From: Rhyzopertha dominica
Taxonomy: Eukaryota; Arthropoda; Insecta; Coleoptera; Bostrichidae
Assembly (NCBI GenBank): GCA_025024175.1
Contig: QCXZ01000137.1
Span: 73,160,680-73,224,679, forward strand
Length of the DNA: 64,000 nt
Direction: 5' to 3'
The position numbers were made by a program, and so were the translations under genes. The notes under the pieces were generated by a model. That model worked only from the letters and a program-made list of their open reading frames with translations. It had not been told where the DNA came from and searched no databases. Of this stretch, positions 13,501 through 26,230 are shown piece by piece. The number at the start of each line of letters is the position of its first letter. Position 1 is the stretch's first letter.

Positions 13501-15126
13501 GAATGCACCTAGCAACCTAGCGTATACATTTTTATATAGGTACAGTTTGTTAAACGTCTTGAAAATAAAAATTACTTCGGCAATTTCAGAGTGAATGTCA
13601 CTGGTACGTCCTGATTTAAAAAACTGACGCGATTTTAATAAATATGTAATAAAGTAATTTGGCAACTTGCTCAGGTGAACATTTTTTTAAAGTATTTTTC
13701 AAATTTTTAAGAATATTTTATTGTAACTCAAAATAATTTTACAATATTTTATTAGTCAATTCGCTTTATTAGCAAGTGAATGAAAAATGGTGAAAGCAAT
13801 CACATGGCGAGACTCCTTCAAGTCCTTCGATTTAAAATTGACAATGGTGTGTCTGTCACGCTTAAAAAACCGTATTAATGAAAAACTAACGTAAAAAATT
13901 ATGTAGGTCAACCTTACCTATTTGTAGACATTTTTTTAAAGTTTTTCTGTCATAAGCACCCTGTCAGATTAGAAAACTTTTTAATATATATATACTCATT
14001 ACCTGTTCTGTATTCTACCACAGGTGTTAAATGTCATTAAAGGCCTTAAGAAATTCGTTTCTTCGTGTAAAGGATGTCTTAATACACTCGTAAGTCTCCC
14101 AGCGTTAAAGTTTTATGTTAACTGTCCAAGTCAATTTGTTAGGTGTGTCTACAGGTGAACGTGAAATGTTTGCAGTGTTTACGGGATATACAAAATTCAT
14201 TCGGGTTGGAAATGTTTTACCTTCGTAATACTGATGGCGCGCCAGTGATAAATATTTTAACAAATTGGAACGCATTTTGTTACTGACAAATAGGGTATAA
14301 ATTTTCTGCTTTCGGTTCCCCTGGAAATAGTTTTGATCCCCGATATACCTGCAAAATACAGGCGCTCGCACACCACTAATATGCATTTCATTTACTGGTG
14401 GTAATTCATTAGAAGAGGTATGCTGAAATATATCTTCATCGTGATCTATTATACCTCTTATTTACTATCTAGGTAGCAGATGAGTCCACATAAAAGATCT
14501 ACACTACTTTCCTGAGAAAATTATTCTCTAAGTCTTGTTCCACAACAATGTTACAGACGACAGAAGATTTATACGTATTTTCTATATAAAAATCGCTTGA
14601 TCCGAAATATCGAGATATTCTCTCTGCGTCAAAGAATTATGGCATGCTGTTTACGTGAAATTCGTGTTGCACGCCAATAAGAGGATAACAGGGTCCTCAG
14701 CGTTGGCAGATTTTCAGATAAGGATGGCCGCTATCGCACCCTTGGAGATTTCCTGCGTGAAATATAAAAACGGGGCAAATGCCGACTGGCAATTAGTTTG
14801 GCTTTATTGTACAACCACGCAGATTAAATCAGTGGTAGCGGGTGCAAGTTCATTTCGAATGATGTCAGAGCGAAGGTTCGCCGTGTACATAAATACATAT
14901 TCAGTGTTCATTATGCGGATGGCGTTAGACCATCAACTCTTGGCGTTTTACATTTTAATACAATGCTCTTTCACTGTCGCGCGTTGTGGGGTAGCATGAT
15001 TCATGCAGTCCCTTCATGCTGGTAAAGCTTTAGTGGCTGGTTATGTGCCGGTTTGAATACTTTGCTTACTGTTACGCATCTTCTTTTATTGTGCTAGAAT
15101 TAGGCCAGAGCTGGTTGGTACTAAAA
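10551..15126. other. No gene recognised; possible conserved non-coding segment at about 11.1-11.7 kb
   Basis: No coding motif was found; the longest frame (114 residues, 14655-14999) has no recognisable feature. The stretch at about 11130-11680 has balanced composition and a dense mixture of TTAATCC, GTTAATTC and AATTAACGACC-like words. It looks unlike the surrounding AT-rich filler and could be regulatory. Around 12900-12996 is a piece of an interspersed repeat, listed separately. Confidence 0.45.
12900..12996. repeat. Fragment of an interspersed repeat
   Basis: The segment ends in cagtagtttttgagttta followed by tcgcgaacagacagacag. This kind of non-coding text is common in arthropod interspersed repeats. 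Related 'ctgtctgtctgtg' text occurs near 31798 and 'gtgtctgtttgtccg' near 45424. The family is not identified. Confidence 0.3.
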
Positions 15127-15134
15127 CCTTCTTC

Positions 15135-16011
15135 CAGTGGCGGCTCGTGAACTTTCAAGTAGGGTAGACGACACCTTATACTCGTATATAGTATAAGCAA
15201 TTATAATTATTATCTTCGATCTTGGAATATGAGTATTTTAATGGTCATGCCATTCAGTTTTTTCTATTCCTGTACCACCGCACATTTATTCGTTTTCTGC
15301 TCTAAGCGACCTTAAATTTCTTCAAATCGAATGATAAACAAAAAATTTAGCAAAACTCAAACTATAATAAGCGCAAAAATGCTAAAAAAGTAAACGAAAC
15401 TTGTGAAACAGTACTTAATTTAAATAATAGATCACCTAATCTTATCCGTGTTGTAACTGTTCAGAGCACATTGAAAGTTTATATAACATATTACTATGTC
15501 ACGTCTTCCTATTGCATGATTATTAAGATGTTTCGTTTTGAATAAGACGACAATATTTTTTAAAATCTTACACTTGCAAGTTGCTGCCATCTACCGGTGT
15601 ATTTAAAACCTCTGTCGCCCTCTTTCGCAAGGCGAATAGCCCGAGTCCATACAAAGTTTGTCGTAGGCGACCGATCATTCCGCCTGAGACGCATCTATAT
15701 GCGCGAAGATTTTACTACGTTAACTGTCAACTACGGCCGTTAACGGTGCAGATTCTGAAGGACGTGAACACAAATACAAATGAATTTCAGTTGGTCAGGT
15801 CAGGTCAGGTTCGCCGTAATAACGCGGTTCGTAATTTTTGAGCGGTATGGGTAAACTTGAGATGAAATATTAAATAAACACTAGTATAAAAATAAATTGC
15901 ATTAAAAAATTATAAATTTCTAGCTAATTATTATTTATTTTTTATGGCACTGTTGATTGAAATTGCAAGGTAGGCGGTGCCTACTTTACCTACCCCGTGG
16001 AGCCGCCACTG
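15135..16011. mobile_element. hAT-type non-autonomous element (877 bp)
   Basis: Terminal inverted repeats begin CAGTGGCGGCTC at the left end, and the right end is its exact reverse complement (12 bp). A weaker match (GTAGG..ACC) continues inside. The element is flanked by a perfect 8-bp target-site duplication CCTTCTTC at 15127-15134 and 16012-16019. An 8-bp duplication with CAG...CTG termini is the signature of the hAT superfamily. No transposase is present. Inside is a short run of GGTCA repeats near 15795. The intact duplication implies that both ends are original. Confidence 0.9.
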
Positions 16012-16019
16012 CCTTCTTC

Positions 16020-18640
16020 ATAGGCTGTGTTGTAGTATTAATTTGCTATATATAGTGCTTGCACCGCTTAATTGATATAGCGGAATTGTATCTGCAGTAA
16101 AAAGATGCAATGTACTAGAGAATAGAACAGATTGCCTGGGAATAGGAGCAGTAAATGCAGAACGCCAAGAGGTGTTTAATACTTGCAAATTATATCTTTG
16201 TGTAATCGGTCACTTGCAGCAACGCATTTGAGAAATGCTTTGTCAGCTTGAACCTTGAATCAGTAGTTCGATATCTTCGGGGCGTCTACAGTTAGTACCT
16301 AGATTGTTCCACCCTTCACGCATACCCTACAGAACGTAATTTTAAAATAGTATATACTTGATCTAAAGCCAGCTTAGCTTCAGACTCAGTTGTTGGGAGG
16401 AACAGAATTCCTCAAGAAATCCTCCACAATCCATTAGGGAGCGTACCCGGGAGCATGCCGACTGACAGACGTAGGGCATCAGTTGAAACAAAACTCATTT
16501 CCTAAGTAATCTTAGCCTATAAACTATTATCGCTTTGCTTTTGTTTGAAATTCCCGTCTCACTTATTTTTGTACCCTAGCTTTCCATAGTATCGTATTAG
16601 GCATGTCGTTATTGATATCCAGCAAGTGTCCTGTACCATTTTATCTAGATCTCGACTCCTGAGCGTCGGATTGACCTCGGGTTTTGGGTAGGTCTGCAAG
16701 CGTGACCGTACAAAATTCGCAACATCAATGAATACGGCATTTGAACATTTTTAGGCACTTCATTTTGATAACTTATATTTTGGATGTCATATGCGGTACT
16801 GACTTCAGGATAATTATTTTGCCTTTTATCTAGCATAAATTTTGTACACAGTATGAAAAATTTTAACATAACTTTTAAATTACTAATGGGTTTGCATTTT
16901 TTTAATTAGCTGAAAAATTCTTGAGTTGGTTGTTTATGATTTTGTAAAGGCATCCCATAGATAATTTTGATTTACAGATTCCCAATTTTGATTAATATTC
17001 CTACAAAAAAGTCTCAATGGGACTGTCTAACGGCGAGGAAGAAGTCTCAATTCCCGATGTACAATGAGTTTACTTTTCTTAAAAAACCCTTCCTATGAAA
17101 CACCTAGCCTACACTAAGCCACTTTTTTGTGACTTTTTAAACAATTATGCTGTAGCCAAACATTTTTTCCTAGGGCCCCTGTCTTGTTTGTGTGCCATAC
17201 TAATCGGGAGTTCGCAAATAACTGGCGCCAGCTTTGCGAGACTGGGTAATCCTGAGGTTAATCCTTTGAAATTTTTTGTTCCAATATGCTATGATTTTAC
17301 CTTTCTATGTATCAGTTATATCAGATCCCTTCCAAGGGGCATTTTTGAAACAATTGATACAATAATGATATTCAATAATAACAAATGTTTAAACATTACA
17401 ATTGCAGTTACATAAAACATTTGTGTTTTAAATGACGCCTTAGCTATGCACCATACAAATTTTAAAGATTATGTAATTAAATTAGTAATATTATTAATAC
17501 ATTAATTTAAAAAGTTCTTATTCTTTTTCCTACTGTAACTTATGTCCGTTTGCATTTAGCTAAGAAAAACTGATAACGTGTTGTTCTGCTATGGTCAAAC
17601 ATATATCGTTTAATTTATGTTCCCAGTAACAAGTTTTGAAGCGCATCAATAATGCTTTCTGTCCTCCCACTTTTTTAAGCGGTGTAATATTTGTTGTTTT
17701 TTAGAAAGCATTGTATATTGTCATCTTAGTTGTAATCTGTGATGGTGGATTTGTAATTAAATTGCTTATTTTTCTTCTGTATCGCTAACCAGTTGTTTTG
17801 TCTGAGTTCTCTTGCGTTTGTCTGCGTATGGTATAACATAATTCTTATTTCAGTAGTTCCCAATTCCTGGCTAATTTATTTTCTCAAATAGTGTCTTGTT
17901 TATTATTAAAGCATGTTTGATTTGTATGACTTTCGTCTAACGACATATTTCGTTTCGTGGACTATACCAACGCAGTAAAGGGAAACGAGATTGATAAAAA
18001 TATGCTTATTATTGAAGCAAGTTATTAAAAAAGGCTTAAAGATGGTGCTAGATGGAAACAATATAACGTTCACAAAACCGAAAATCCATAAAAAAAGAAA
18101 TAAATGCTTTCCTGTCTTACAAAATTGAGAAGTATTTATTGTACTTTATGCAATCGACCCTTTAGTACGGCTTATTGATTTTACTCGGTTTCCCATGGGA
18201 GAAGTATTGTGACAAAAATTTATGGAAATAAGTTAATTCTACAGCTATCTCTGTGGATCTCTTATATCATTAGTCTTCATTTAGCTTTCCCAAGAGCCGT
18301 GATTGATCAGGTTCGTTGGGAATACTTATAGGAGTTAGCTTCGTTGGTTGATAAAGGTAGTTCTTAGTAATCATATTAGAGCAAAATAAAGTTGCCGTTC
18401 GATACTTCGAAGACATGAATTAATGTATTATACAGGTTACTATTCGATTTTTGTATGTTTGTTGTATGTTTTAGAAATACAAAACTGTTCCTTATTTTAG
18501 CATTCTCTTGGTTTAGAAACTTTTGAATAATAATCTTTTTTATGTCAGTATAACTTACAGAAAAGGCTTCTTCTCCTTTTATATTACTTACTATTAAGGA
18601 GTATTCTAGTGCGCACGTGTAATTTTCTGTAGCAGCTACA
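16020..18640. other. No gene recognised
   Basis: AT-rich sequence with short frames (up to 106 residues at 17095-17415) that lack recognisable motifs. No tRNA or repeat structure is seen. Confidence 0.5.
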
Positions 18641-19154
18641 CTATACGGGGTTTTTCAATAAGGTGGTGTAAAACTTGAGAAAGTTGTTGTGGAAACTGAG
18701 GCTTCAATTAAAAATATGCCATTTTGGCACTGGAGTAATGTTTTTCCACGTCGATATTTAGTTAATTCTTATTAAGGATAAGGCAAAAATAATAAATTTA
18801 TAACAATGATTCAACATGGCAATCCCTAACCTCGTTACATAAATTTGCACGTCGAATTAAGGAATCGCGCTCCGGTGGCAAAATGTGCGGATTTTCTGCA
18901 CCACAACTTGTGCGGTTCTAGCTATAGGTAGGGTTGCCAGTATCTAACGAAAGCATTGGTATCGTAAGATACGTTTTTTTTACGCATCGATACTACTGGA
19001 TGCTTCAGTGAAAAGTACCAGGTACTTCTAAAGAATGGGTTCATTGAGTATTACTGGAAAAACTGCATTTGAAAACTAAAAACTTTATTTCATCAAACCT
19101 ATAAAATTGTAAAAATGGGTTACTTCCATAAGTACGTTTTATTGCTGTGACTGG

Positions 19155-20158
19155 AGGAGTCTGACTATTTCTAGCTGCAATTAATGACAATGAATAGGTA
19201 GAATTTTGTATTGGTTGACTTTGAGGACACAAATCAAAGGGGCTAAAACGAGAGTGGCTTCTATTTTATCGTCCAAGAAGATGTTGGTTTAGGTGGCCAT
19301 GCATGCAGTGTGCACATTGTCATGTAGGAACCACATTCTATTATCTTGTCTCGCAAAAGAATTTTGGTAGGTACTATCGTATAACCGTAGGTGAAAGCAG
19401 ATATGGACCAACTAAGAAATCGTCAGCTGTACTCCACACGCTAAAAGCAAATTCTTCCTAGTTTGGTTTGACCCGTGGGGCGTAAGGATTGTGATAGTCC
19501 CACATGAGGCTGCCTCATAAGTACGTGGTAAAACCGACATCATCGGTAAAAAAAATCGTTGAAATGAATTCCGGTTCTGCAAGACATTTCAAAAACTATG
19601 TGCAAAATTGCGTTCGCGGTTGATAGCTCTGTGGACCGAAAGCTTACATGCTTCTTTTAGACGAAAGGGGTGCAAAAGCTGCTTCTGATGTACTCGCTTC
19701 ACTGATAAATCGGCAGTTTCTTTGCTTGCTTGTTTTCAAACAAAGATTACCCGGATTATAAATCCACTTCTAGGTTATAACATTCATTGTGGCTCTGGTA
19801 TCCTTTGGGTACAAAGCAAATAAATTTATCTACATAAATAGATTTTGCCGGCCTGGTGCTAGGTAAGTTAATTACCATGATTATCTGTGTGACTTAAGTA
19901 CCTTTTGTAATTAATCATTAATTCTAGAAGTTCAGTCAGTTTTCAACAAAAAAAGGATGTTCTTCAGTTCTCTATAAAACCTGTTCCTCGAATACTGCTG
20001 TTCGTGGATGTCTGCTTTCTCCATCTGGTTCAGCTTTTCTTTTTTCTCTTAACCGACGGAGAGATGAAAATGTTTTTCACCAAAGGAAATCGGCTTCTTT
20101 AGTTTTACATTCTACTAAGATGCATGACTGCATACCCTTTAAACGTGAATGTGTCCAT
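19155..20158 (-). pseudogene. Decayed mariner/Tc1-type (IS630 superfamily) transposase
   Basis: Read on the minus strand, the relic starts at 20158 with MDTFTFKGYAVMHL, which resembles the 'M-T--E-ADMHL-YG' start of a transposase family common in insects. A basic linker follows (RRLREKRKAEPDGESRHPRT). After about 250 bases of disrupted sequence the catalytic core resumes: TDDVGFTTYL (first Asp region, about 19530), then WSTADDFLVGPYLLSPTVIR (about 19400), LPKFFCETR, and HGHLNQHLLGR (about 19285) near the segment that would carry the second Asp. The end is SHSRFSPFDL, corresponding to 'SPDLSPLDFF'. Many stops and frameshifts break it. A candidate element end (acggggtttttcaataaggt) lies near 18647 but its partner was not found. 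Confidence 0.7.
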
Positions 20159-22636
20159 TTCAATAATTTAGAAGCCAAATTTTGTCGCAAACAAAACGTT
20201 TTTTGAAATGAACATTATTTAATAAGTGCACAAGTATAGTTCATGCCGGTGGTCCTATATTTATTTATATATGAACTGCTTTATAAAGTACTGTTGTAGA
20301 GGTTGTTTTGTATATACAAAATTCTAAATTACTTAAAATACTGAATGCAAAATTATAACATAATGCTTTGCCATACTTTTACAATATCATTTATGTTGAA
20401 TATGTTGCGGCAAATATTAGAACATGGCAACTTAAACGCACATGTTTCTACTCCCGCCCGTCTGCTTTCATACTCACTAAAACTCTGCGAAAGCGGTTTA
20501 TGGTGTCGGTATTTGTCAGCAAAGTATGTTTCGCCGGCAGCAAACTTCATTTGGGGTCGCGCCCGGGAGGATTACGTTGTATTAACACTGCCACAGCATG
20601 TAACCATGTGATACATTGACCAATAAAAAAAAAACTTTTCTTATGAATTAGGTGAGTTTTTAAGTCCGCAACGTGTCGTATAATCCTCCGACAGATAAGC
20701 AAGTGGTGGTTGTTATTTTAAGGAATAATATTTTGTGTTTAATCGAATTTATCAGGCAGGATGTTTGACAAACATAAGCGGGTGAAAATAATTACAGGAT
20801 TGAAATATTGCACAAGTTGACGAGAGCTCTGCAAATACCTATTGGTAGTACACTATACAAAACAGCACCAGACGTGTTTATTTAAGTTGTAATAGAAATT
20901 ACTCTAAAACAATCTGCACCAGAATAAACCTACCCTCGCCAAGCGTAAATATTAGCATATCTGTCCGTTCTATGGAAATTTAATATGGCAGTGATTGCAA
21001 TTTGGATTTAGGCATTTCGTAATTTTGTCAGTCTAAGGATGGTTATTTACTCTAGTGACGCTTGCGTGTGCAAAAATTGTTCGGAGCTTTTTTAAGTCTG
21101 TTCAAATTTTGCTTCTCTTTTACTGTAAAAAAGCCATTACAGACGCTAAGAATTGTTGTATTTGGGTTCTGTTTAGACTATCATATTATGGGGCTTGCTG
21201 AAAACTGAAAAGAAAAGGGTTCTGTNANGAGCGCTTTGCAACAATCCAGGTTATTTTTGTTTTGAAGGCCAATATTTACTATGCTCTGGCTATTCAGCTT
21301 GCGCTGAATTGTTCATCTTAAAGATTATATATGTTTATTAATCTAGACTACCTTTGCTACTCCAATAAGGCTTATTGTGTCAGAAATAATTTGATAATAG
21401 GTAGACAAGTTGTAATAATTCTTTAGTATAATACGACTTTCTTATTAATATACGCAAGCCATGTTATATCCTTGCTTGTCTTAGGCTCCTTTGATTCCCA
21501 TAAAGTCTTTGATTTTGCACTTTAAAACTTTATTTTGTTAAGTGTTTTTTTTTGGTGTCATGCCGGCTATTTGGTGTTGCGACAAATTTGACTTAATTGT
21601 TTCTTATCTATTAATCCTTTAAGCAATGCATGTTATGCAATATTCTTTAAAAACATTTCTCTTATATTTTTTTCAGCGTAAGTATGACTTAATATACCAG
21701 TTTTCCTGTTTATGAAGCCTCTCTGATAATTACTATATTTCCACTTCTTCATTCTTGTAATCTCATACTTTAGCTCTAGCTAGCCAATATCTTGTACGTT
21801 ATAGTTAGTAATGATACTTGCCAGTGATTACTTGTTTACAGCGTGGAATGTTTTTTTTTTAAATTAAATATGAGACATACTATAGCTGCTTTTAATTTTT
21901 TGTAGTAAGATTATTGTATTATTATTATCGTATCTGTTTTTTCTCCATTTGCGATTGACTANAGTTTTTTGTTTCNTTATCATCATCCCTTATGTCTTCT
22001 AGTGTATATTCCAATATTTGTAAAACTGATTTCCTGCATATTTCTTATTCCTACTTTCTTTTTACATCATTGCCAGTTTTATATACTACTAAAATAAGTA
22101 AAAATAAACCTAAACGTATACATTTGCTTGATCAGAAAGAAATATGTCTTTTAGACTATAGCAAATCCAACTACGGTTTGTGTCAAAATTATCTGCAGAT
22201 TTTTTGTATCTACATTCATAAGCCAGATATTGAAGACTGTATAAATGTAAGGTTGTTCAAATGTTGGCTATAGCTTTAAAATAAAAGACGATATAAAAAT
22301 GGCAATGCTACATTTAAACTTACAGCAGAAATGTAAGACAGTAATGTCGAAACCGCAACCCTCTAGCATTAATTTAACCTACAGTTACAATGAAAATGCG
22401 GTACCATGTATAACACCTTTACGTATTCGATAACAGTAATTTGATCTTATACTTGATACTCAAAACCATTTCATTTAATAACAAGAAATACTACAATTAC
22501 GATTTAATAAAAAATAGATTGGTTATTCACTAACAATAAAAAAGAAAATTATTTAAATAAATTTAATGAGCCACTTATTTACATTTATTCACAAAACTTT
22601 TTTTGTTCATACGTATATCACAATTTTCATTATGCA
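20159..22636. other. No gene recognised
   Basis: Overlapping 65-88 residue frames in all readings at 20345-20619 show only that this GC-richer patch lacks stops. No motif supports a gene. The rest is AT-rich with several ambiguous bases near 21226-21975. Confidence 0.5.
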
Positions 22637-22648
22637 ATGATGGTTCGC

Positions 22649-23960
22649 ATGGGCGTACCGAAGGGTGGGGANGGCTGTGTTGCCAACTCTGGGTCCTTCC
22701 AATTTCCCATACATTTAGCTGGTTAATTATGTGTGTACAGCTAAAATTTGTCTTATTTACAAGACTGTAAATAAGTAAAATTTATAGGCAAGTTATTTCA
22801 CAATTTTCATACAGAACTCATATTTGACCCTTGCAAATGACCTTCTCTAATTAGTCGTTGTCAAATAGTTTCCAAGCTTAATCGATGCCATGTGCGTTTT
22901 GAAGCTGTAACTGCAACATTCTTGTTGTTACGAATCGTTGTCTTAGGGCGGATATAACTTTAAAATACCATATTGGTCACGATTTCTGCTTAGTTCAGCT
23001 CTTCTACCTATTCCTATAAAGATTGTTCAACTAACTACGGTTATATGGAATCACATCAGAATCTGTCTTATATTACATTTGTACCAAAATTTCTAAAGTT
23101 TAACAATTAAAACAAAAAAATCAAAAAATCCATCCGAACTCACGTTTATGAAAGTCAATTTATTTAATATAAGTTTTAGAAATCCAGTAAAAGCATTATC
23201 AGCACCAATTAAAACTTGATGTGCTGTTAAAAATGCAATTAAATATATAAATATATAATTCTTGAGAGCAATGCACTGGCGATTCACTTGACGCATAATG
23301 CTGGGGGCAATTGTCATTCTGAGTTTTAATAATGTTAGTTATCCATCGATTCTCTTTCCCTGTGGAGTAAATATTACTACAATTGTATCTTTAGGACCTA
23401 TACATATGAACTCCCAGCTTAAATTTCTAAAGCTCCAGGTGTGAGAAGTTGAAACTGTATACTAAAAGCGCATCGGTTTATGCATTAGTCTTTGATATGT
23501 GTTAATTTTGAATCAAAAATCGTGCTCCTATTAGTAAAGCTTTTAAGGTGAAATTTATGTTTCTTTGGTACTTTGTATGATACCATTATACATTATGTGG
23601 ATCACGGATCTTTATTCTCCCAAATAAAATGTATCAACTCATTTTTTGTTAAATGCGAGAGCGATGCAACTGAATGCGCCTAATCTAACTGAGTTAATCA
23701 ATAACGGAATTGGTAATAAAGGGGATTAGTATGATCAGTGTACATAGAAAACATATAAATAATTTGGGTCTTTATTTCACAGAAGATGTTTTAAGTCGCC
23801 TTACAGAAAATCCACGAAGATTATTCATGGAACAAATACTTCATTAATTACTTAAGTACCTATACCCTATAAACATTTCTAATTTCTATTTATGTTGAAT
23901 TATACTCTACAGGACGTTCCTGCTTTGCCCTCCCCCCCTAGACCAAAAGCTGGGATGCCC
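22649..23960. mobile_element. Unclassified 1.3-kb element with 12-bp flanking duplication
   Basis: The sequence ATGATGGTTCGC occurs exactly at 22637-22648 and 23961-23972, directly outside the element. The left end starts atGGGCGTACCGAAGGGTGGGG and the right end finishes CCCTAGACC..GGGATGCCC, a weak inverted repeat (GGGCGTACC against GGGCATCCC). About 1.1 kb of the interior (from about 22728 to 23857) recurs in direct orientation at 39320-40523, which shows that this is an interspersed family. No coding motif is visible. Long duplications fit retrotransposition or an unusual integrase. The class is not known. Confidence 0.7.
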
Positions 23961-23972
23961 ATGATGGTTCGC

Positions 23973-24697
23973 TATATTACGTATAAGAAGGACCATTTTA
24001 TCCATATCTATCATTATAAAAAATTCGCGAGTTTTATTATTTATTTACTTATTCATGGTACGTTAAGGAATTTATAATTAATAATAATGTGTGAAAGTTC
24101 TTAATCTTTAAATGATCGCTTCTGAGGACGTATTTCCTTATTTATTATATAGAACTGGTCTGGATCAGAATGCACTAACAATATTTATTGAATTAGAACG
24201 TTGCCCCCACCTTCAGTAACATATCTCGTTAGAGGAAACGCCGTGCAACATCTGGTGATCTTTCCGGTCGACTAGATGCATACATTCAAGCTTTTAATTT
24301 GAAAACTAATTAAAACCGCAGTGTATGTGTATGTGTGTGCTCAGATATATAGGATTAAACGCGGTGCTACCCCCGCCGTACCCTTCACAAATCGATCCTT
24401 AATTCGTCGGGGATTACACATGTATGGATTTAATTTCGGGTAATGTATACGCGCCATAAGTTCCTGGGAATCATCACCCGGCTAAAAGCCTGAATTAATT
24501 TCGACGGCGGTAAATGAATTAGCAGGAAGTACTATATCGGCGTTCCCATCTCTTTCCCCTTGGCGAGGCTTCTTCTTTTAATTGATTCTTAATTAATTGG
24601 TAGAATGGCGTTCGTAATGACTCTGGTCGCTCTCCATAGCAAGGTCAAGAATCTGTGAGGAACGACTTTTAATTTATCATATAAATAGTACCAATCG
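23973..24697. other. Candidate conserved non-coding segment
   Basis: From about 24190 the sequence has balanced composition and many homeodomain-type words: CTAATTAAAA, TTAATTGATTC, TTAATTAATTGG, GAATTAATTT, GGATTAAAC and GGATTACAC. It also has AACCGCAG (Runx-like) and CAAGGTCA (FTZ-F1/ERR-like). No open frame of interest spans it. It looks like a developmental enhancer or conserved element, but this is inference from composition only. Confidence 0.3.
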
Positions 24698-24705
24698 GTT
24701 AATAC

Positions 24706-25458
24706 CAGTGATGGGCGTTTACGCGTAAATTATAATTTTCTACATTACCCGCGTAGAAAATGTAGATAAAGCATGTTGGCGTAGATTTTGAGTAGAAAAT
24801 ATGAGACGAGTATATTATGGCTATTGTATATTAAGTGTATTGTGCAAATTATTTTGTTCCAATTTTCCTGTTTTATGGGTCAATTCTTAAAAAATTTTTA
24901 ATGCACTGCAGTTTTTTAATATTTATATTATTTTACATAACATATTTTGGTAAGTCATCAGAATACCCAAATGGTTTTCTTACTTCTTTGGGACAAAACA
25001 TGCGTTTCGAAGTCTTTTTTTCTACGAGTATATTAGGTATAATAGGTAGCATATGAACTAGCCCGTCTTCTTCCGTTTATAGGCAAGAAAGATAATAAAA
25101 TCATAGTTTACAATCATTTAAGAACCCATTGACCGATTGAGGGCTCTAAAGCACGAATGTGCCTTCTGGCCCTAACAACTGTATGCCGAAACAAGTTATT
25201 GTTGTTTAACGTGTGTCTAGTTATTTTAATTACAACAAAGTAGTATTTTGTTTAGTTAGGAAGCAACAAAAATAATAATATGCAAAATAATACTGTAATT
25301 TGAGGCATTTGGAGCTGTTAAAAGTACTAAATATTACTAGTTTGCTCTTTATCTACATACTGTTATTTTCTACTGTAGACTTTTAAAGTAGAATATTACA
25401 TAGTTTACGCGTAGATAATGGCGTAATCTACATGGAGTATTCTACGCGCCCATCACTG
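24706..25458. mobile_element. hAT-type non-autonomous element (753 bp)
   Basis: Both ends carry the 12-bp terminal inverted repeat CAGTGATGGGCG, and the element is flanked by a perfect 8-bp duplication GTTAATAC at 24698-24705 and 25459-25466. Subterminal regions contain repeated short words of the type gtagaaaat, gtagat and tacgcgta in both orientations, as hAT transposases often recognise. The interior is AT-rich; the 73-residue frame at 24835-25056 has no transposase motif. It is non-autonomous and was presumably mobilised by a hAT transposase elsewhere. Confidence 0.92.
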
Positions 25459-25466
25459 GTTAATAC

Positions 25467-26049
25467 TAAAGTGTATCATCTCTATGGCCAACTACTAAGT
25501 GTTGGACAGGTCCATACTTAGCTAGGTTTAAATTTTTTCATGGATCGATAGCAACTTCCTGGTATTTGATACTAAAAAGCTGAAATCCCAAAGTTCGACA
25601 GTAATTAACAGGAAATTATTCAACGCAACGGAGAATTGGTGAATGTAACCAACATATACAACTGTATATATAAAGGCCCTACAAGTATAAACCCAAACAA
25701 GTAATTGATAAGTAATACTTACAGCAATACAAAGAAGAACGACTGAAGCTGGAGCTTAGGTCACTTAAACCTGCAATAGAAAGATTTTTATTAAATATGA
25801 CGTTATATACAAAAAAAGAGTTTGTATATCGCGATATCGACTGTCTAGCACATGCTTATTAGTGGTAATTGTGAAAGCCGGTAATTAGAGTGTTAGTTTG
25901 ATTGACAAGAGTAGAAAATGTATTCATGGGTAACGGTTATGTCATGTAAAAACATTTGTTCACATTAATTGTTATATTGATGTAAATATATGTTTGTAGA
26001 TAGAAAGTTCAAATGTCACCGGTAGATGACGTCAGCTAACAGGGATATG
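25467..26049. other. No gene recognised
   Basis: AT-rich sequence without motif; a CRE octamer TGACGTCA lies at 26027-26034. Confidence 0.5.
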
Positions 26050-26051
26050 TA

Positions 26052-26230
26052 CAGTCACTAAAAATATACAGTACCTCAATTCGCTGTCCATTTTTTTGCC
26101 CTAAAATGGCGAATGAAGCCAAAACCATAGAAACCAAATAAGTTTGATCCCGTAACATAAACAGTTAAAACCGCTGTTATTTTGCACTAAAATGGCGGAC
26201 AATTGCGGTACTTTATTTATCTAGTGACTT
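26052..26230. mobile_element. Short Tc1/mariner-type MITE (179 bp)
   Basis: The left end CAGTCACTA... and the right end ...TAGTGACTT are inverted copies, and similarity continues inward for about 45 bp (AGTACC, CAATT, CCATTTT, TGC shared). The element is bordered by TA on both sides (26050-26051, 26231-26232), as expected for Tc1/mariner insertion. No coding capacity. Confidence 0.6.

Noticed and set aside
14655..14999. 114-residue open frame (+)
   Set aside because: No domain, signal or family resemblance; length is within chance expectation for this composition.
20345..20619. Three overlapping frames
   Set aside because: Stops are absent in several frames at once, which reflects composition and not coding.
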